From: Phycisphaerales bacterium UBA4658
Lineage (GTDB): Bacteria > Planctomycetota > Phycisphaerae > Phycisphaerales > UBA1924
Direction of reading: 5' to 3'
DNA: 12,012 nt
Assembly: GCA_002405485.1 (NCBI GenBank)
Contig: DHLW01000066.1
Coordinates: 1 to 12,012 of the forward strand
A model generated the notes under the pieces. That model was not told where the DNA came from, did no database searches, and was given only the letters and a program-made list of their open reading frames with translations. Every line of letters starts with the position of its first letter. The stretch's first letter is position 1. This document shows, piece after piece, positions 1 to 6,707 of this stretch. A program made the translations under genes and the position numbers.

Positions 1-25
1 GCTCGGAGCGGTCGGTGTGCCTTGA
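1..25. repeat. Diverged 25-base repeat, copy 1
   Basis: The first 25 bases match positions 465-489 at 21 of 25 positions by eye, and all four differences are transitions. In the second copy these bases form the loop and right arm of a perfect hairpin. Here the matching left arm would lie before the window. The similarity stops after base 25. It may be an end of a small palindromic repeat family or a chance match in GC-rich DNA. Confidence 0.35.
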
Positions 26-47
26 GGCATGGGTGCCGCCGTACCGC

Positions 48-69
48 CGATCACCACGAGCGGTGATCG
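48..69. repeat. Inverted repeat before the HD remnant
   Basis: Arms of 8 bases (CGATCACC at 48-55, GGTGATCG at 62-69) flank a 6-base spacer. It has no T-run, so it is not a standard terminator. It lies 64 bases before the HD-domain remnant and could be an old operator or the tail of an upstream gene. The rest of 1-133 shows no convincing coding sequence. Confidence 0.35.
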
Positions 70-133
70 ATCGCACGGACGATGCCACCCTTCCGGTCGT
101 TGAGCGAGTGACCGATAGACTTCTTGCACTCGC

Positions 134-577
134 ATGTCCGACTCCCCCCTCCACCCCCGCTGGAACGCCCTCTGCCTCCGCGTCGGCGCGTTCAAGAATG
201 CTCAGGAGACCGAGCTCACCTTTGACATGGTGAAGACGCTCTACACCCACCCGCCGAGGGCGTATCACAATCTCGCGCACATTGAGCAGGTGCTGAGTGA
301 GTTTGATCAGGTCTTTCGCCTCGCCGACGATCGCGACGCCGTGGAGATGGCGCTCTGGCTGCACGACTGCGTCGACATCGCGGCCCGCCCCGACAACGAA
401 GAACGCTCCGCCGACGGCAGATGGCACCAACCGCGCACGAACTTGAAGCGTGCCACTGACCGCGGCTCAGGGCGGTCAGTGCGCCTTGACCGAGTGTCGG
501 CACGATCCCACATTGAGAAGCGCTCCCTGGGGCTTGGATTGAACTCAGACGATGCCGACGGCCTGCCGGGCGGCTGA
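134..577 (+). pseudogene. Truncated HD-domain phosphohydrolase (COG4339-like) remnant
   Basis: Residues 1 to about 93 look like the N-terminal half of the predicted metal-dependent HD-superfamily phosphohydrolases (COG4339-like, usually about 200 residues). Visible are the PRAYHNLAHI motif with H45 and H49, the HD pair H77-D78 in an ALWLHD context, and the conserved DNEERSA stretch at 87-93. After about base 412 the frame stays open to 577, but the protein becomes Arg- and Ser-rich and unlike the family. The expected C-terminal helices, with further metal and substrate residues, are not found in any frame downstream. A Tyr usually found after the HD pair also seems to be missing (HDCVDIAA). 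No Shine-Dalgarno sequence precedes the ATG. I read this as a gene broken by deletion or rearrangement near 412; catalytic activity is unlikely. Family assignment comes from motif recognition only. Confidence 0.6.
450..503. repeat. Nested hairpin containing diverged repeat copy 2 (465-489)
   Basis: The inner stem is a perfect 10-bp inverted repeat, CACTGACCGC (454-463) with GCGGTCAGTG (472-481), and an 8-base loop. Outside it, GTGCC at 450-454 can pair with GGCAC at 499-503, sharing one base with the inner stem. The loop, right arm and next 8 bases repeat the first 25 bases of the window. There is no T-tract on either strand, so a terminator is unlikely. It lies just after the point where the HD homology stops. 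Confidence 0.45.
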
Positions 578-589
578 ATGACCGCCCGG
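566..589. repeat. Perfect 8-bp GC hairpin
   Basis: CCGGGCGG (566-573) and CCGCCCGG (582-589) flank an 8-base loop that contains the stop codon of the remnant frame. No T-run follows. Its loop length equals that of the hairpin at 454-481. The function is unknown. Confidence 0.4.
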
Positions 590-847
590 AGACCATGGCG
601 ACCGGGCCGTATGTCCGGGCTTCAGCCAACGCCGCGGGCGAGCACGAGCGTTCTGGAGCGCGCATGTTGCACGACCGTGGAGTCACCTTGGTCGGTGTCG
701 TCCGTCGGCAGCAAATCCGGCAACACACGCGTGCCCGCTCGATGCCTCAGACGACCACGCTTCAGACAGTGACTGGATCACAGAAACTGAAAACCCGCAG
801 AATCCAAGCGAGCTGGTGGGGTGTGGTGTCGTGTGTGACGCGGTGAC
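590..847. other. Gene-free stretch with no recognisable content
   Basis: Short open frames exist on both strands, but none has a recognisable motif, a ribosome binding site or the codon pattern of the neighbouring genes. I see no RNA gene here. Together with 413-589 it gives a gene-poor block of more than 400 bases between the HD remnant and the tRNA terminator, probably eroded coding DNA. Confidence 0.5.
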
Positions 848-876
848 AAAAACGAAAACTCCCGCCGAAGCGGGAG
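848..876 (-). terminator. Intrinsic terminator of tRNA-Glu
   Basis: Read on the minus strand, a perfect 7-bp stem CTCCCGC/GCGGGAG closes a TTCG tetraloop of the very stable C(UUCG)G type. It is followed by TTTTCGTTTTT. It begins 3 bases after the tRNA 3' end, so it ends that transcript. The A-rich side has no matching run on the other strand, so it is probably one-way. Confidence 0.85.
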
Positions 877-879
877 CAA

Positions 880-954
880 TGACCCCGATGGGATTCGAAC
901 CCATGTCACTACCGTGAAAGGGTAGTGTCCTGGACCAGGCTAGACGACGGGGCC
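880..954 (-). tRNA. tRNA-Glu (anticodon TTC)
   Basis: Read on the minus strand, the 75-nt cloverleaf folds fully. The acceptor is GGCCCCG with CGGGGTC (one G-U pair). The D arm is GTC...GGAC. The anticodon stem CTACC/GGTAG has loop CTTTCAC, giving anticodon TTC (UUC, reading GAA and GAG). The variable loop is short, and the T arm is ATGGG-TTCGAAT-CCCAT. The unpaired 3' base is A. CCA is not encoded, so it must be added by the CCA-adding enzyme. Sequence and anticodon match bacterial tRNA-Glu closely. It stands alone, with its own terminator 3 bases downstream. Confidence 0.96.
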
Positions 955-995
955 TGCGTGCGTTTGGCCTCTGGCTGAGGCCCGAAGCACTGGCG

Positions 996-1001
996 ATACT
1001 A
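996..1001 (-). promoter_or_regulatory. Possible -10 box for tRNA-Glu
   Basis: The minus strand reads TAGTAT (4 of 6 to TATAAT) about 41 bases before the mature tRNA, giving a leader of roughly 34 bases. No good -35 box is visible at the usual distance. A 6-bp hairpin (966-982) lies in the presumed leader. This call is weak. Confidence 0.25.
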
Positions 1002-1084
1002 GGCCGCCAGGGCCCGGTTCGTCGGCCATGCCAGCACCGCGGCAGACGGGATTCTCGGGCCTTGAGTTGCCCTCTTTCCGGGTC

Positions 1085-1090
1085 GATACC
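1085..1090 (+). promoter_or_regulatory. -10-like GATACC, leaderless-type, gene at 1097
   Basis: GATACC ends exactly 6 bases before the ATG at 1097, and the same word with the same spacing precedes the ATG at 5225. No Shine-Dalgarno sequence is present. If it is a -10 box, transcription would start at or next to the start codon. No clear -35 box is seen. Confidence 0.35.
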
Positions 1091-1096
1091 GACATC

Positions 1097-1633
1097 ATGA
1101 ACGAGTCATCGACCACGGGGTGCGGGTGCGAGTGCGGCCAGGCATGTCCGAGCAGGTCCGCGCAGGCCTCGGCGCAGCCGTCGCCCGAAGATCCGGTCTC
1201 GGTCTCAGTCTCAGCCAGTGCTCCGGCGAACCGCCCCGGGGTGCGGCTCGCACGCCGCATGCTCTTTGTCCTTGCCGGCGCGGCGGTGTTCCTCGGCGTG
1301 GCGAGCGTGATCAAGCCGGCCCCCAGGCAGGCCGCGGCCACGATCCCGACCGCCGTCCCGCTCGTCCTGCCCGCCAGCTCGCTTGGGCCTCACGACAAGG
1401 GGTGGAAGCTGCTGGGCACGCTCCAGGGCAAGACGCTGATCGTTCGTGCGTTCGCATCGCCGGATGGTCCGCGGTACAGCGTGTACTCGACGCTGGGCCA
1501 GTTGCTTCAGGCCGACCTTCCCGCCGACGAGGTCTATCGCGCGTTCCCACAAGTCGATCTGCAGAACATTCGGCTGGAGCCCGGGGTGACGTCCGACGCG
1601 CTCATGCTGCATCCGGGGATCGTCGGCGATTGA
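1097..1633 (+). CDS. Single-span membrane protein with Cys-rich N-terminus, unknown function
   Basis: I do not recognise a named family. The 178-residue protein starts with a short Cys cluster (C9, C11, C13, C17), followed by a Ser/Ala/Pro linker that includes a Ser-Val repeat coded by tandem GGTCTC-like hexamers at 1195-1212. One membrane span follows at about 55-72. The C-terminal domain, about 100-160, reads like a small folded unit (GTLQGKTLIVRAF, then YSVYSTLGQLL). With two Arg residues just before the span, the N-terminus is probably inside and the C-terminal domain outside. A frame-matched ATG at 1028 would add 23 residues of low-quality sequence; I prefer 1097 because a -10-like hexamer lies 6 bases before it. 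The gene converges on the M3 peptidase gene with a 30-base gap. Confidence 0.7.
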   Translation: MNESSTTGCGCECGQACPSRSAQASAQPSPEDPVSVSVSASAPANRPGVRLARRMLFVLAGAAVFLGVASVIKPAPRQAAATIPTAVPLVLPASSLGPHDKGWKLLGTLQGKTLIVRAFASPDGPRYSVYSTLGQLLQADLPADEVYRAFPQVDLQNIRLEPGVTSDALMLHPGIVGD

Positions 1634-1663
1634 CAACCGGACGGTGCGTGGACGCGCGGGCGA

Positions 1664-3394
1664 TCAATCCATCGCGGCCAGTTCGCGGCGAACCTCGCTC
1701 ATGATGCGACCGATCTGATCCGGACCGAAATCAAACGGCACGCCCGCGGCGGCAAACAGCTCCGGCAGCGGCCTCGATCCGCCGAGCGATAGTGCCTCGG
1801 TGTAGCGCTTGATCGCGCCGGCCCGATCGCGCTTGGCGCTCAGCCAGATCTGCAGCGCGGCGACCTGCGCGAAGCCGTACTCGATGAAGTAGAACGGCAG
1901 GCCGAAGAAGTGCAGTATCCGATGCCACTCGACACGCTCGAGGTGTTCGTGGCCGGACCAGTCAAAGCCCGGTCCATATCGGTGCATGAGCTCCAGCCAG
2001 AGCTCGCCGAGCCCGTGGCGGTCGATCCCCGGCTTGGCGTACAGGCGATGCTGAAACTGATCGCCGACGGCGACCGCCGCCATGCGACCGAGCAAGGTCT
2101 CGATGTGGGTGGTGCTCGCCCGCCGAGCGTCGGCGGGAGCGTAGAACTCGTCGTAGGTGTCGTGCCCCAGCAGCTCCATCGCCGTCGACGCGACCTCGGC
2201 AAACTCGACGGGGACTTCCGTTCGATACGCCAGCAGCGGCTCATTGCGCGTCAGCAGCGCGTGCAACGCATGCCCGGCCTCGTGCAGCAGGATGTCCACG
2301 TCGCGATGCACGCCCGCCGCGTTCATGAAGATGAACGGGAGCCGCAGTCGCTCGCGGAACGCGAGATATCCGCCCGGCGCCTTGCCCGGGCGCGCGTCGA
2401 GGTCCAGGCATCGCGGACGATCGTGCCCGGAGTCATCCTGCAGCGCGTCGAACAGCGCGCCCAGCTTCGGATCCATGCGACGAATCATTCGGCCGACGCC
2501 GGTCATGAGCTGGTCCGCCGTCTGAAACGGCCGCAGCGGCGGTCGACCGTGAACGTCGACCAGCGCGTCCCACGGTCGCAGCGTCTCGATGTCCAGTGAG
2601 CGGCGGCGTGCCTCCATCCGCTCGCGCAAGAGGGGAGTGACATGCTCCGCAACGCCCCTGGCAAACGCGTGGCAATGCTCGGGCGTGTAGTCAAAGCGGT
2701 GCTTGGCCTTGAACATGTAGTCCGCAAAGCTCGGGCACCCGGCGTTGCGAGCCATCTGCTGGCGCAGGGGAATCATCTGCTCAAACAGGGCGTTCAACGC
2801 GTCGGCATCCGCGGCACGCCGCTCTGCGCCGGCCAGAAAGGCCGCTTGTCGGACCGAGCGATCCTGGTCCTCCGCGAACTTCACGAGCGACGACAGCGGA
2901 AGCGTCTGCCCCGCAAACTCCACCACCATCGCCCCCGAGATGCGCGTGTACTCCTGATCGAGTTCCGAAAGCCGAGCCTCGATCGTGACGTTCTCCTCGC
3001 GGAACAGCTCGACCGACGCGCGAATGCCGCGGAGCAGCACCCCGTACCGCGCTGGATCAAGGTCACGTGCCTGCGGCGCGCTCGCGATCTTGCGGTTGAG
3101 CGCGAACGCCGCGCGATTCAGCTCCGGCTTCACCTTGGCCATGAACTCGGCATACGCCGCGGTCGCCCGCTCGTCTCCGGTGTTGCAGGTCATCGCGATC
3201 TCGAGCGTGCTCATCGCCTCCGACGCCGCGGCGTCCAGCTCGCTCCGGTCCATGATGAGCGCTTCCAGGCAGCGGACGCAGTGCAGCTCGCGATCGATCA
3301 ACTCCCGATACAGCGGCTCGAGCGTCGACCACTTGCTGAAGTCCAGCCCCTCCGGCACGAAGTCCGAAGCTCTCTGAAACGGTGCAAGCGCCAT
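1664..3394 (-). CDS. M3 family oligoendopeptidase (PepF-like)
   Basis: A zinc metallopeptidase of the M3 (thimet/PepF) family, expected to cut oligopeptides in the cytoplasm. The 576 residues match the family length. The zinc site is complete: HEAGH at 371-375 (ligands H371 and H375, catalytic E372), with E400 in EFAEVAS as third ligand, 29 residues after the first His as in thimet-type enzymes. The C-terminal FYFIEYGFAQ stretch (501-510) carries the Tyr region that lines the active site. No signal peptide is seen. The frame is open 82 codons further upstream but there overlaps the previous gene in another frame. The start at 3394 has GGGAG (3401-3405) 6 bases ahead; an ATG directly before it, at 3397, is possible. 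It is the last gene of a minus-strand cluster, 47 bases after a zinc-ribbon membrane protein, and probably shares its transcript. Confidence 0.93.
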   Translation of the reverse strand: MALAPFQRASDFVPEGLDFSKWSTLEPLYRELIDRELHCVRCLEALIMDRSELDAAASEAMSTLEIAMTCNTGDERATAAYAEFMAKVKPELNRAAFALNRKIASAPQARDLDPARYGVLLRGIRASVELFREENVTIEARLSELDQEYTRISGAMVVEFAGQTLPLSSLVKFAEDQDRSVRQAAFLAGAERRAADADALNALFEQMIPLRQQMARNAGCPSFADYMFKAKHRFDYTPEHCHAFARGVAEHVTPLLRERMEARRRSLDIETLRPWDALVDVHGRPPLRPFQTADQLMTGVGRMIRRMDPKLGALFDALQDDSGHDRPRCLDLDARPGKAPGGYLAFRERLRLPFIFMNAAGVHRDVDILLHEAGHALHALLTRNEPLLAYRTEVPVEFAEVASTAMELLGHDTYDEFYAPADARRASTTHIETLLGRMAAVAVGDQFQHRLYAKPGIDRHGLGELWLELMHRYGPGFDWSGHEHLERVEWHRILHFFGLPFYFIEYGFAQVAALQIWLSAKRDRAGAIKRYTEALSLGGSRPLPELFAAAGVPFDFGPDQIGRIMSEVRRELAAMD

Positions 3395-3441
3395 CATGAT
3401 CTCCCGTCGTTGCAGGTCCGAATCGTGCCCAGGCTTGTCGA

Positions 3442-4305
3442 TCACGGCTTGCCCGCCGGCTGGTTCGCCATGCTCTGCAGCACCACCCCCAGCAACACGC
3501 CGATCTGCACGAACACCCAGATCCCCGCGTGCATCCCGAGCAGCACCAGACTCACGCGGCGATCGCGCCGGAACAACGCCATCAGCATCAGAAAATACAC
3601 GCCCACCGCGGCCAAAAGCTTCACGCCCTTGTCCAGCCACTCATACGGCAGGTGCACCGGTAGATTCAGCACCAGCACGAACGTCGCAAACGCCAGCAGC
3701 ATCCGGGCGGCGACCAGGTCGATCCTCGTGAACCGCTCACCCACGTACTTTGATGCGCACCACACCGCCGCCACGCCCGTGGCCGTGTGCAGAATCCCGG
3801 AGTACACCGCCAGCACGACCATCGCGCCCGTGACCACCCACCCCGACCCGGTCGGGGCGGCGAATCCCGCGCTCACCCCCGCCGTCGCCAGCACGATGCC
3901 CCCCAGCGCGCCGACGACCTTCGGCGTTCCTCCGGGCCGCACGAACTCGGGCCGTGCATCGCCTGGTCTGGTCGGCTCCACCTCGACCATGCCGGTGGTG
4001 GGCGCGATGACGCGATTGGCCTTCAGGTCATACCCGCACGACATGCACACCACCGCCGCGTCCTCCATCGGCTGCGCGCAGTTCGGGCACGCGTCGCTGG
4101 CCAGGTGCAGGATCGATCCGCGCTCAGATGTCGGGCCGGTCGGAGCCCGCGTCGCAGGTCTGGCCGTGGGGATCGCATCCTCGGCCTTGGGCTCAAGCGG
4201 GATCACGCCCCGATCTTCGGATGTGCCGCCGTCGGGCGGCGCGGCCGGCACCCCCTGCCCCCCGGGGCGTGGAGCGTCAGACTTGTCGGGTTGCTCCTCG
4301 GGCAC
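3442..4305 (-). CDS. Zinc-ribbon multi-span membrane protein, unknown function
   Basis: A 287-residue protein. A Pro-rich, probably disordered N-terminus (1-65) is followed by a two-CxxC zinc ribbon: C73-P-N-C76 and C87-M-S-C90, then GYDLK. Five hydrophobic segments follow, at about 129-150, 157-182, 196-217, 228-245 and 250-276. Such a cytoplasmic zinc ribbon fused to a small membrane domain is common among unnamed planctomycete proteins; the role is unknown. The start is GTG at 4305 with no Shine-Dalgarno sequence, but a TAGACT hexamer ends 6 bases upstream, so the gene may have its own leaderless promoter inside the cluster. It lies 26 bases after the site-2 protease gene and 47 before the M3 peptidase gene, so it may act with one of them; this is context only. 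Confidence 0.8.
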   Translation of the reverse strand: MPEEQPDKSDAPRPGGQGVPAAPPDGGTSEDRGVIPLEPKAEDAIPTARPATRAPTGPTSERGSILHLASDACPNCAQPMEDAAVVCMSCGYDLKANRVIAPTTGMVEVEPTRPGDARPEFVRPGGTPKVVGALGGIVLATAGVSAGFAAPTGSGWVVTGAMVVLAVYSGILHTATGVAAVWCASKYVGERFTRIDLVAARMLLAFATFVLVLNLPVHLPYEWLDKGVKLLAAVGVYFLMLMALFRRDRRVSLVLLGMHAGIWVFVQIGVLLGVVLQSMANQPAGKP

Positions 4306-4311
4306 GCCCAG

Positions 4312-4317
4312 AGTCTA
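4312..4317 (-). promoter_or_regulatory. -10-like TAGACT, leaderless-type, gene at 4305
   Basis: The minus strand reads TAGACT and then 6 bases before the GTG at 4305. It fits the TAnnnT form of bacterial -10 boxes in the position seen for leaderless genes. It lies within the 26-base gap after the site-2 protease gene. There is no clear -35 box. Confidence 0.35.
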
Positions 4318-4331
4318 TTGACCTTGCCGGT

Positions 4332-5045
4332 TCAGGGGCCGATTCCGAGCGCCCGCAACAGCATCCCGATGCTCCCCATCGAGACCGCGGTGCCCAGAAG
4401 GGCGACGGGATACAGGACTCGCCCGACAAAGAAGAACGCCACCATGAACAGGAAGATCGACAGAAACCGCCCCGCGTCGCTCTCCACGAACCGGGCGTAT
4501 CCCGCCGAAAGCTCCGACATGATCCGCGAACCGTCCAGCGGCGGGAGCGGAAACAGGTTGAAGATCCCCAGCGCCAGATTGATCCACGACCCCACAAAGC
4601 AGAACACCACCAGCCGAAGCAGCGGCGACGCCGACGAGGAGATCTCCATCTGCATGGCCCGATCCAGATCCTGCTCCGACAGGAACGCGGCCATGACTCC
4701 CCCGACCACGATGCACAGGGCCGCCAGCCCCAGGTTCATCAGCGGCCCGGCCAGGGCCACGAGCGTGTGCGCGTACCGCCCGCGCATCCGCGTCGGATCG
4801 ATCGGCATCGCCCCCATCGGCAGGCCCACGAGCACGAACATGATCACGCCCATCAGCCCCATGTGCACCAGCGGATTCCACGTCATGTGCCCCGTGTCGA
4901 TGGGTGTCGGATCGCCGCGACGAACCGCCGCCCACCCGTGCGCCAGTTCGTGCAGCAGCACCGAGACCACGCCCCAGATGCACCATGCCGCCAGCACCAC
5001 AGGGCCGAAGTTGTTCAGGAAATGCGTGAACCACCAATACGTCAT
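4332..5045 (-). CDS. Site-2 protease family (M50-type) intramembrane metallopeptidase
   Basis: A 237-residue membrane protein with the marks of the small, PDZ-less site-2 proteases, which cut membrane-bound substrates within the bilayer. HELAH at 32-36 in the first span supplies two His ligands and the catalytic Glu. The second half has NLFPLPPLDG (163-172), the NPxxG/DG-type motif whose Asp (D171) is the third zinc ligand. About five to six hydrophobic segments surround these. The substrate is unknown; in this protein group it can be an anti-sigma factor or a signal peptide remnant. The start ATG at 5045 has only a weak GGGA nearby. It is the first gene of the minus-strand cluster that continues with a zinc-ribbon membrane protein and an M3 peptidase. 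The 179-base space to the divergent gene at 5225 should hold its promoter. Confidence 0.9.
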   Translation of the reverse strand: MTYWWFTHFLNNFGPVVLAAWCIWGVVSVLLHELAHGWAAVRRGDPTPIDTGHMTWNPLVHMGLMGVIMFVLVGLPMGAMPIDPTRMRGRYAHTLVALAGPLMNLGLAALCIVVGGVMAAFLSEQDLDRAMQMEISSSASPLLRLVVFCFVGSWINLALGIFNLFPLPPLDGSRIMSELSAGYARFVESDAGRFLSIFLFMVAFFFVGRVLYPVALLGTAVSMGSIGMLLRALGIGP

Positions 5046-5212
5046 GGATCCCGTTCAGTCTCGGCACCGCTCGCCCCGCGGCCCCCGCGCTCGCCCCGCC
5101 GGGCCGATCAAGGGCGGGACCGGGCAACAGTATCAACGCCGAACGTGCGCCACCCCGGCGGGCAATCACGCACGCGCCCAGATCCCTGTGCAGCACGGGA
5201 CGGTGCGCGGCC
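5046..5212. promoter_or_regulatory. Divergent intergenic region
   Basis: This space lies between the start of the minus-strand peptidase cluster and the plus-strand hypothetical at 5225. On the minus strand GATACT (bases 5129-5134, read in reverse) is a possible -10 box for the site-2 protease gene, which would give a leader of about 80 bases. No convincing -35 box accompanies it. I see no gene or clear repeat. Confidence 0.3.
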
Positions 5213-5218
5213 GATACC
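5213..5218 (+). promoter_or_regulatory. -10-like GATACC, leaderless-type, gene at 5225
   Basis: GATACC ends 6 bases before the ATG at 5225, in the same word and spacing as before the gene at 1097. No Shine-Dalgarno sequence lies between them; the spacer is CCCTGC. Confidence 0.35.
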
Positions 5219-5224
5219 CCCTGC

Positions 5225-5707
5225 ATGCCCAAGTTTCCGGTTCCGTCCGATGCCCCGGTGAATGTGGACACGCTCCTCCCGATCGTCGTCGGCGCGCACC
5301 CGCGGGCCGAAAAGCACGACCGGCCCCTCGCCGCCGCCCTCCGCGATGAGATCGCTCGCCGAATCGCCCGCCGGTTCCCCGGCCAACCCGGCGGCGATCA
5401 CGCCCCGCTGGAGCCGCTGGTCATCACCGATGTCTGGTATCTCAATGACCAGTCGCTCCGCGCCTGCCCCTGCGTGTGCATCGGATCGCCCGGGGTCAAC
5501 GCCCTCAGTGCATATCTCGGCGACAAGCTCCCAAGCGCGTATGTCATCGATGACACGCTCATGGTCCAGCTCGACCCGGAACTCACCGAGCTCACCTGCT
5601 GCTGCTGGGGCACCAACGCCGCTGCCACCGCCGGTGCGATCCGCGCGTTCTGCGACAAGTACCTCGACGCCTTCCTCGACGCCGCCGTCCGCGCCGGAGC
5701 CGTCTAG
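5225..5707 (+). CDS. Conserved hypothetical Cys-rich protein
   Basis: I recognise no named family, though the style resembles short hypothetical proteins of planctomycetes. The protein is soluble and has 160 residues. Notable parts are VITDVWYLND (66-75), a CPCVC cluster (81-85) leading into IGSPGVNALSAYL (86-98), VIDD (107-110), and a triple Cys in TCCCWGTNAAAT (124-135) before a C-terminal helix. The Gly-rich IGSPGVN turn after a hydrophobic strand looks like a nucleotide- or cofactor-binding loop. The seven Cys residues could bind metal; both are guesses. The ATG at 5225 has no Shine-Dalgarno sequence. It lies 37 bases before the HAD gene on the same strand and diverges from the site-2 protease gene. 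Confidence 0.75.
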   Translation: MPKFPVPSDAPVNVDTLLPIVVGAHPRAEKHDRPLAAALRDEIARRIARRFPGQPGGDHAPLEPLVITDVWYLNDQSLRACPCVCIGSPGVNALSAYLGDKLPSAYVIDDTLMVQLDPELTELTCCCWGTNAAATAGAIRAFCDKYLDAFLDAAVRAGAV

Positions 5708-5732
5708 CTCGCCTGCCGCTTCGCCGTCCCGA

Positions 5733-5738
5733 TACGCT
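5733..5738 (+). promoter_or_regulatory. -10-like TACGCT, leaderless-type, HAD gene at 5745
   Basis: TACGCT (TAnnnT form) is followed by 6 bases and then the GTG at 5745. No Shine-Dalgarno sequence is present in the 37-base gap after the previous gene. A -35 match is lacking. Confidence 0.35.
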
Positions 5739-5744
5739 TGGCTC

Positions 5745-6674
5745 GTGCCTCCCTCTGTTTCCACCTCCCGGCGTCGGTACGACCTCATCGCCGTCGACCT
5801 CGACGGCACGCTTCTGGACCCATCGGGCAACGTCGGGGAGAGCTGCGCCGAGGCCATCCAGCGGGCCATGGCCGAGGGCGTCCGAGTCGTCGTCTGCACC
5901 GGCCGCGGCTACAACGAGTGCAGCCACATCACCCGCCGCATCGGGCATCGCGAGCCCGTCGTGGTCGCCGGTGGCGCGATGATCGCCGATGCCCACTCCG
6001 GCCGCACCATCCACCGCTTCGCCATGGACCCGGCTCTGGTCCGCCGGCTCGTGGACAGCATGACCTCCCACGGGCACGCCGCGCTCGTCCTCAAGGACAT
6101 CACCGGTGTCCGCGACTCGGGCCTCCACGATGGGCACGACTATCTCGTCGTCTCTCCACGCGGACACGACGCCATCGACCCCGTCAGCCGCTGGTGGTTC
6201 AAGGAGCACAACATCGCCATCCGCGTCGTCCCCACGCTGGATCACGATGATCATCCAGACCACACCGTGCGCGTCGGAATCTGCGGCACGAAGCGCCGAA
6301 CCGCCCCGGCCGCCGACGCCCTCCGCCACAGCTTCGCCCACGATGTCATGTTCCATCACTTTGGCGCCGTCGTGCCAGGCACGCACGGCTCGTCCGATGA
6401 CGAACGAATCCTCATCCTCGAGGCCTTCGATCGCCAGGTGAACAAGTGGGCCGCCGTGCGATGGCTCGCCCAGCGACAGAACATTCCCGAGGCTCGCATC
6501 TGCGCCATCGGCAACGACATCAACGACATCGACATGCTTCGCCACGCCGGCCTCGGGATCGCCATGGGCAACGCCATCCCCGAAGCCGCCGCCGTCGCCA
6601 AAGTGCACACGCTCGACAACACCAGTGGGGGAGTCGCCCACGCCATCGATCGCGTGCTCAGCGGCGAGTGGTGA
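5745..6674 (+). CDS. Cof-type HAD-IIB family hydrolase
   Basis: A haloacid-dehalogenase phosphatase of the Cof/YidA group, which removes phosphate from small phosphorylated metabolites; the true substrate cannot be told from sequence. All four HAD motifs are present in the 309 residues: motif I DLDGTLLD with nucleophile D18 and D20, motif II T52 in VVVCTGRG, motif III K234 in NKW, and motif IV GNDINDIDM (256-264), in which D258 and D261 bind Mg. The large C2-type cap lies between motifs II and III, about 85-215, which is normal for HAD-IIB. Many His and Asp residues sit in the cap at 167-173. The start is GTG at 5745; the open frame reaches further upstream, but there it overlaps the gene at 5225 and reads as low-complexity Ser-rich sequence. 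There is no Shine-Dalgarno sequence. Confidence 0.92.
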   Translation: MPPSVSTSRRRYDLIAVDLDGTLLDPSGNVGESCAEAIQRAMAEGVRVVVCTGRGYNECSHITRRIGHREPVVVAGGAMIADAHSGRTIHRFAMDPALVRRLVDSMTSHGHAALVLKDITGVRDSGLHDGHDYLVVSPRGHDAIDPVSRWWFKEHNIAIRVVPTLDHDDHPDHTVRVGICGTKRRTAPAADALRHSFAHDVMFHHFGAVVPGTHGSSDDERILILEAFDRQVNKWAAVRWLAQRQNIPEARICAIGNDINDIDMLRHAGLGIAMGNAIPEAAAVAKVHTLDNTSGGVAHAIDRVLSGEW

Positions 6675-6691
6675 TCCTGCCAGATCCAGAA

Positions 6692-6706
6692 CGGTCAGAA
6701 TGACCG
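6692..6706. promoter_or_regulatory. Candidate operator: 15-base inverted repeat
   Basis: CGGTCA and TGACCG, perfect 6-base arms around a GAA spacer, end one base before a good -10 box (TATACT, 6708-6713). This places the palindrome between the -35 and -10 positions, a classic site for a dimeric repressor. There is no T-run after it, so it is not a terminator. Confidence 0.45.
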
Positions 6707-6707
6707 A

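Noticed and set aside
15..233. Small plus-strand open frame at the window start
   Set aside because: It overlaps the HD-domain remnant in another frame, has no ribosome binding site and its product is Arg/Ser/Pro-rich.
454..589. Hairpins at 454-481 and 566-589 as intrinsic terminators
   Set aside because: Neither is followed by a T-run on either strand, in contrast to the clear terminator at 848-876.
993..998. GATACT on the plus strand as a promoter for the gene at 1097
   Set aside because: No -35 box is present at a suitable distance, and it overlaps the minus-strand -10 candidate for the tRNA. The hexamer at 1085 explains the start better.
3395..3640. Upstream extension of the M3 peptidase frame by 82 codons
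   Set aside because: It overlaps the zinc-ribbon gene, contains no peptidase homology that I can see, and the ATG at 3394 has GGGAG at the right distance.
2642..5349. Long plus-strand open frames (2642-4321, 3787-5349, 4128-5261)
   Set aside because: They lie opposite the M3 peptidase, zinc-ribbon and site-2 protease genes, whose motifs are clear. Their products are Arg/His/Pro-rich without any motif, as expected for shadow frames in GC-rich DNA.
5592..6641. Minus-strand open frame of 349 codons opposite the HAD gene
   Set aside because: The HAD hydrolase has all four motifs on the plus strand. The antisense product is Gly/Asp/Val-rich and shows no family features.
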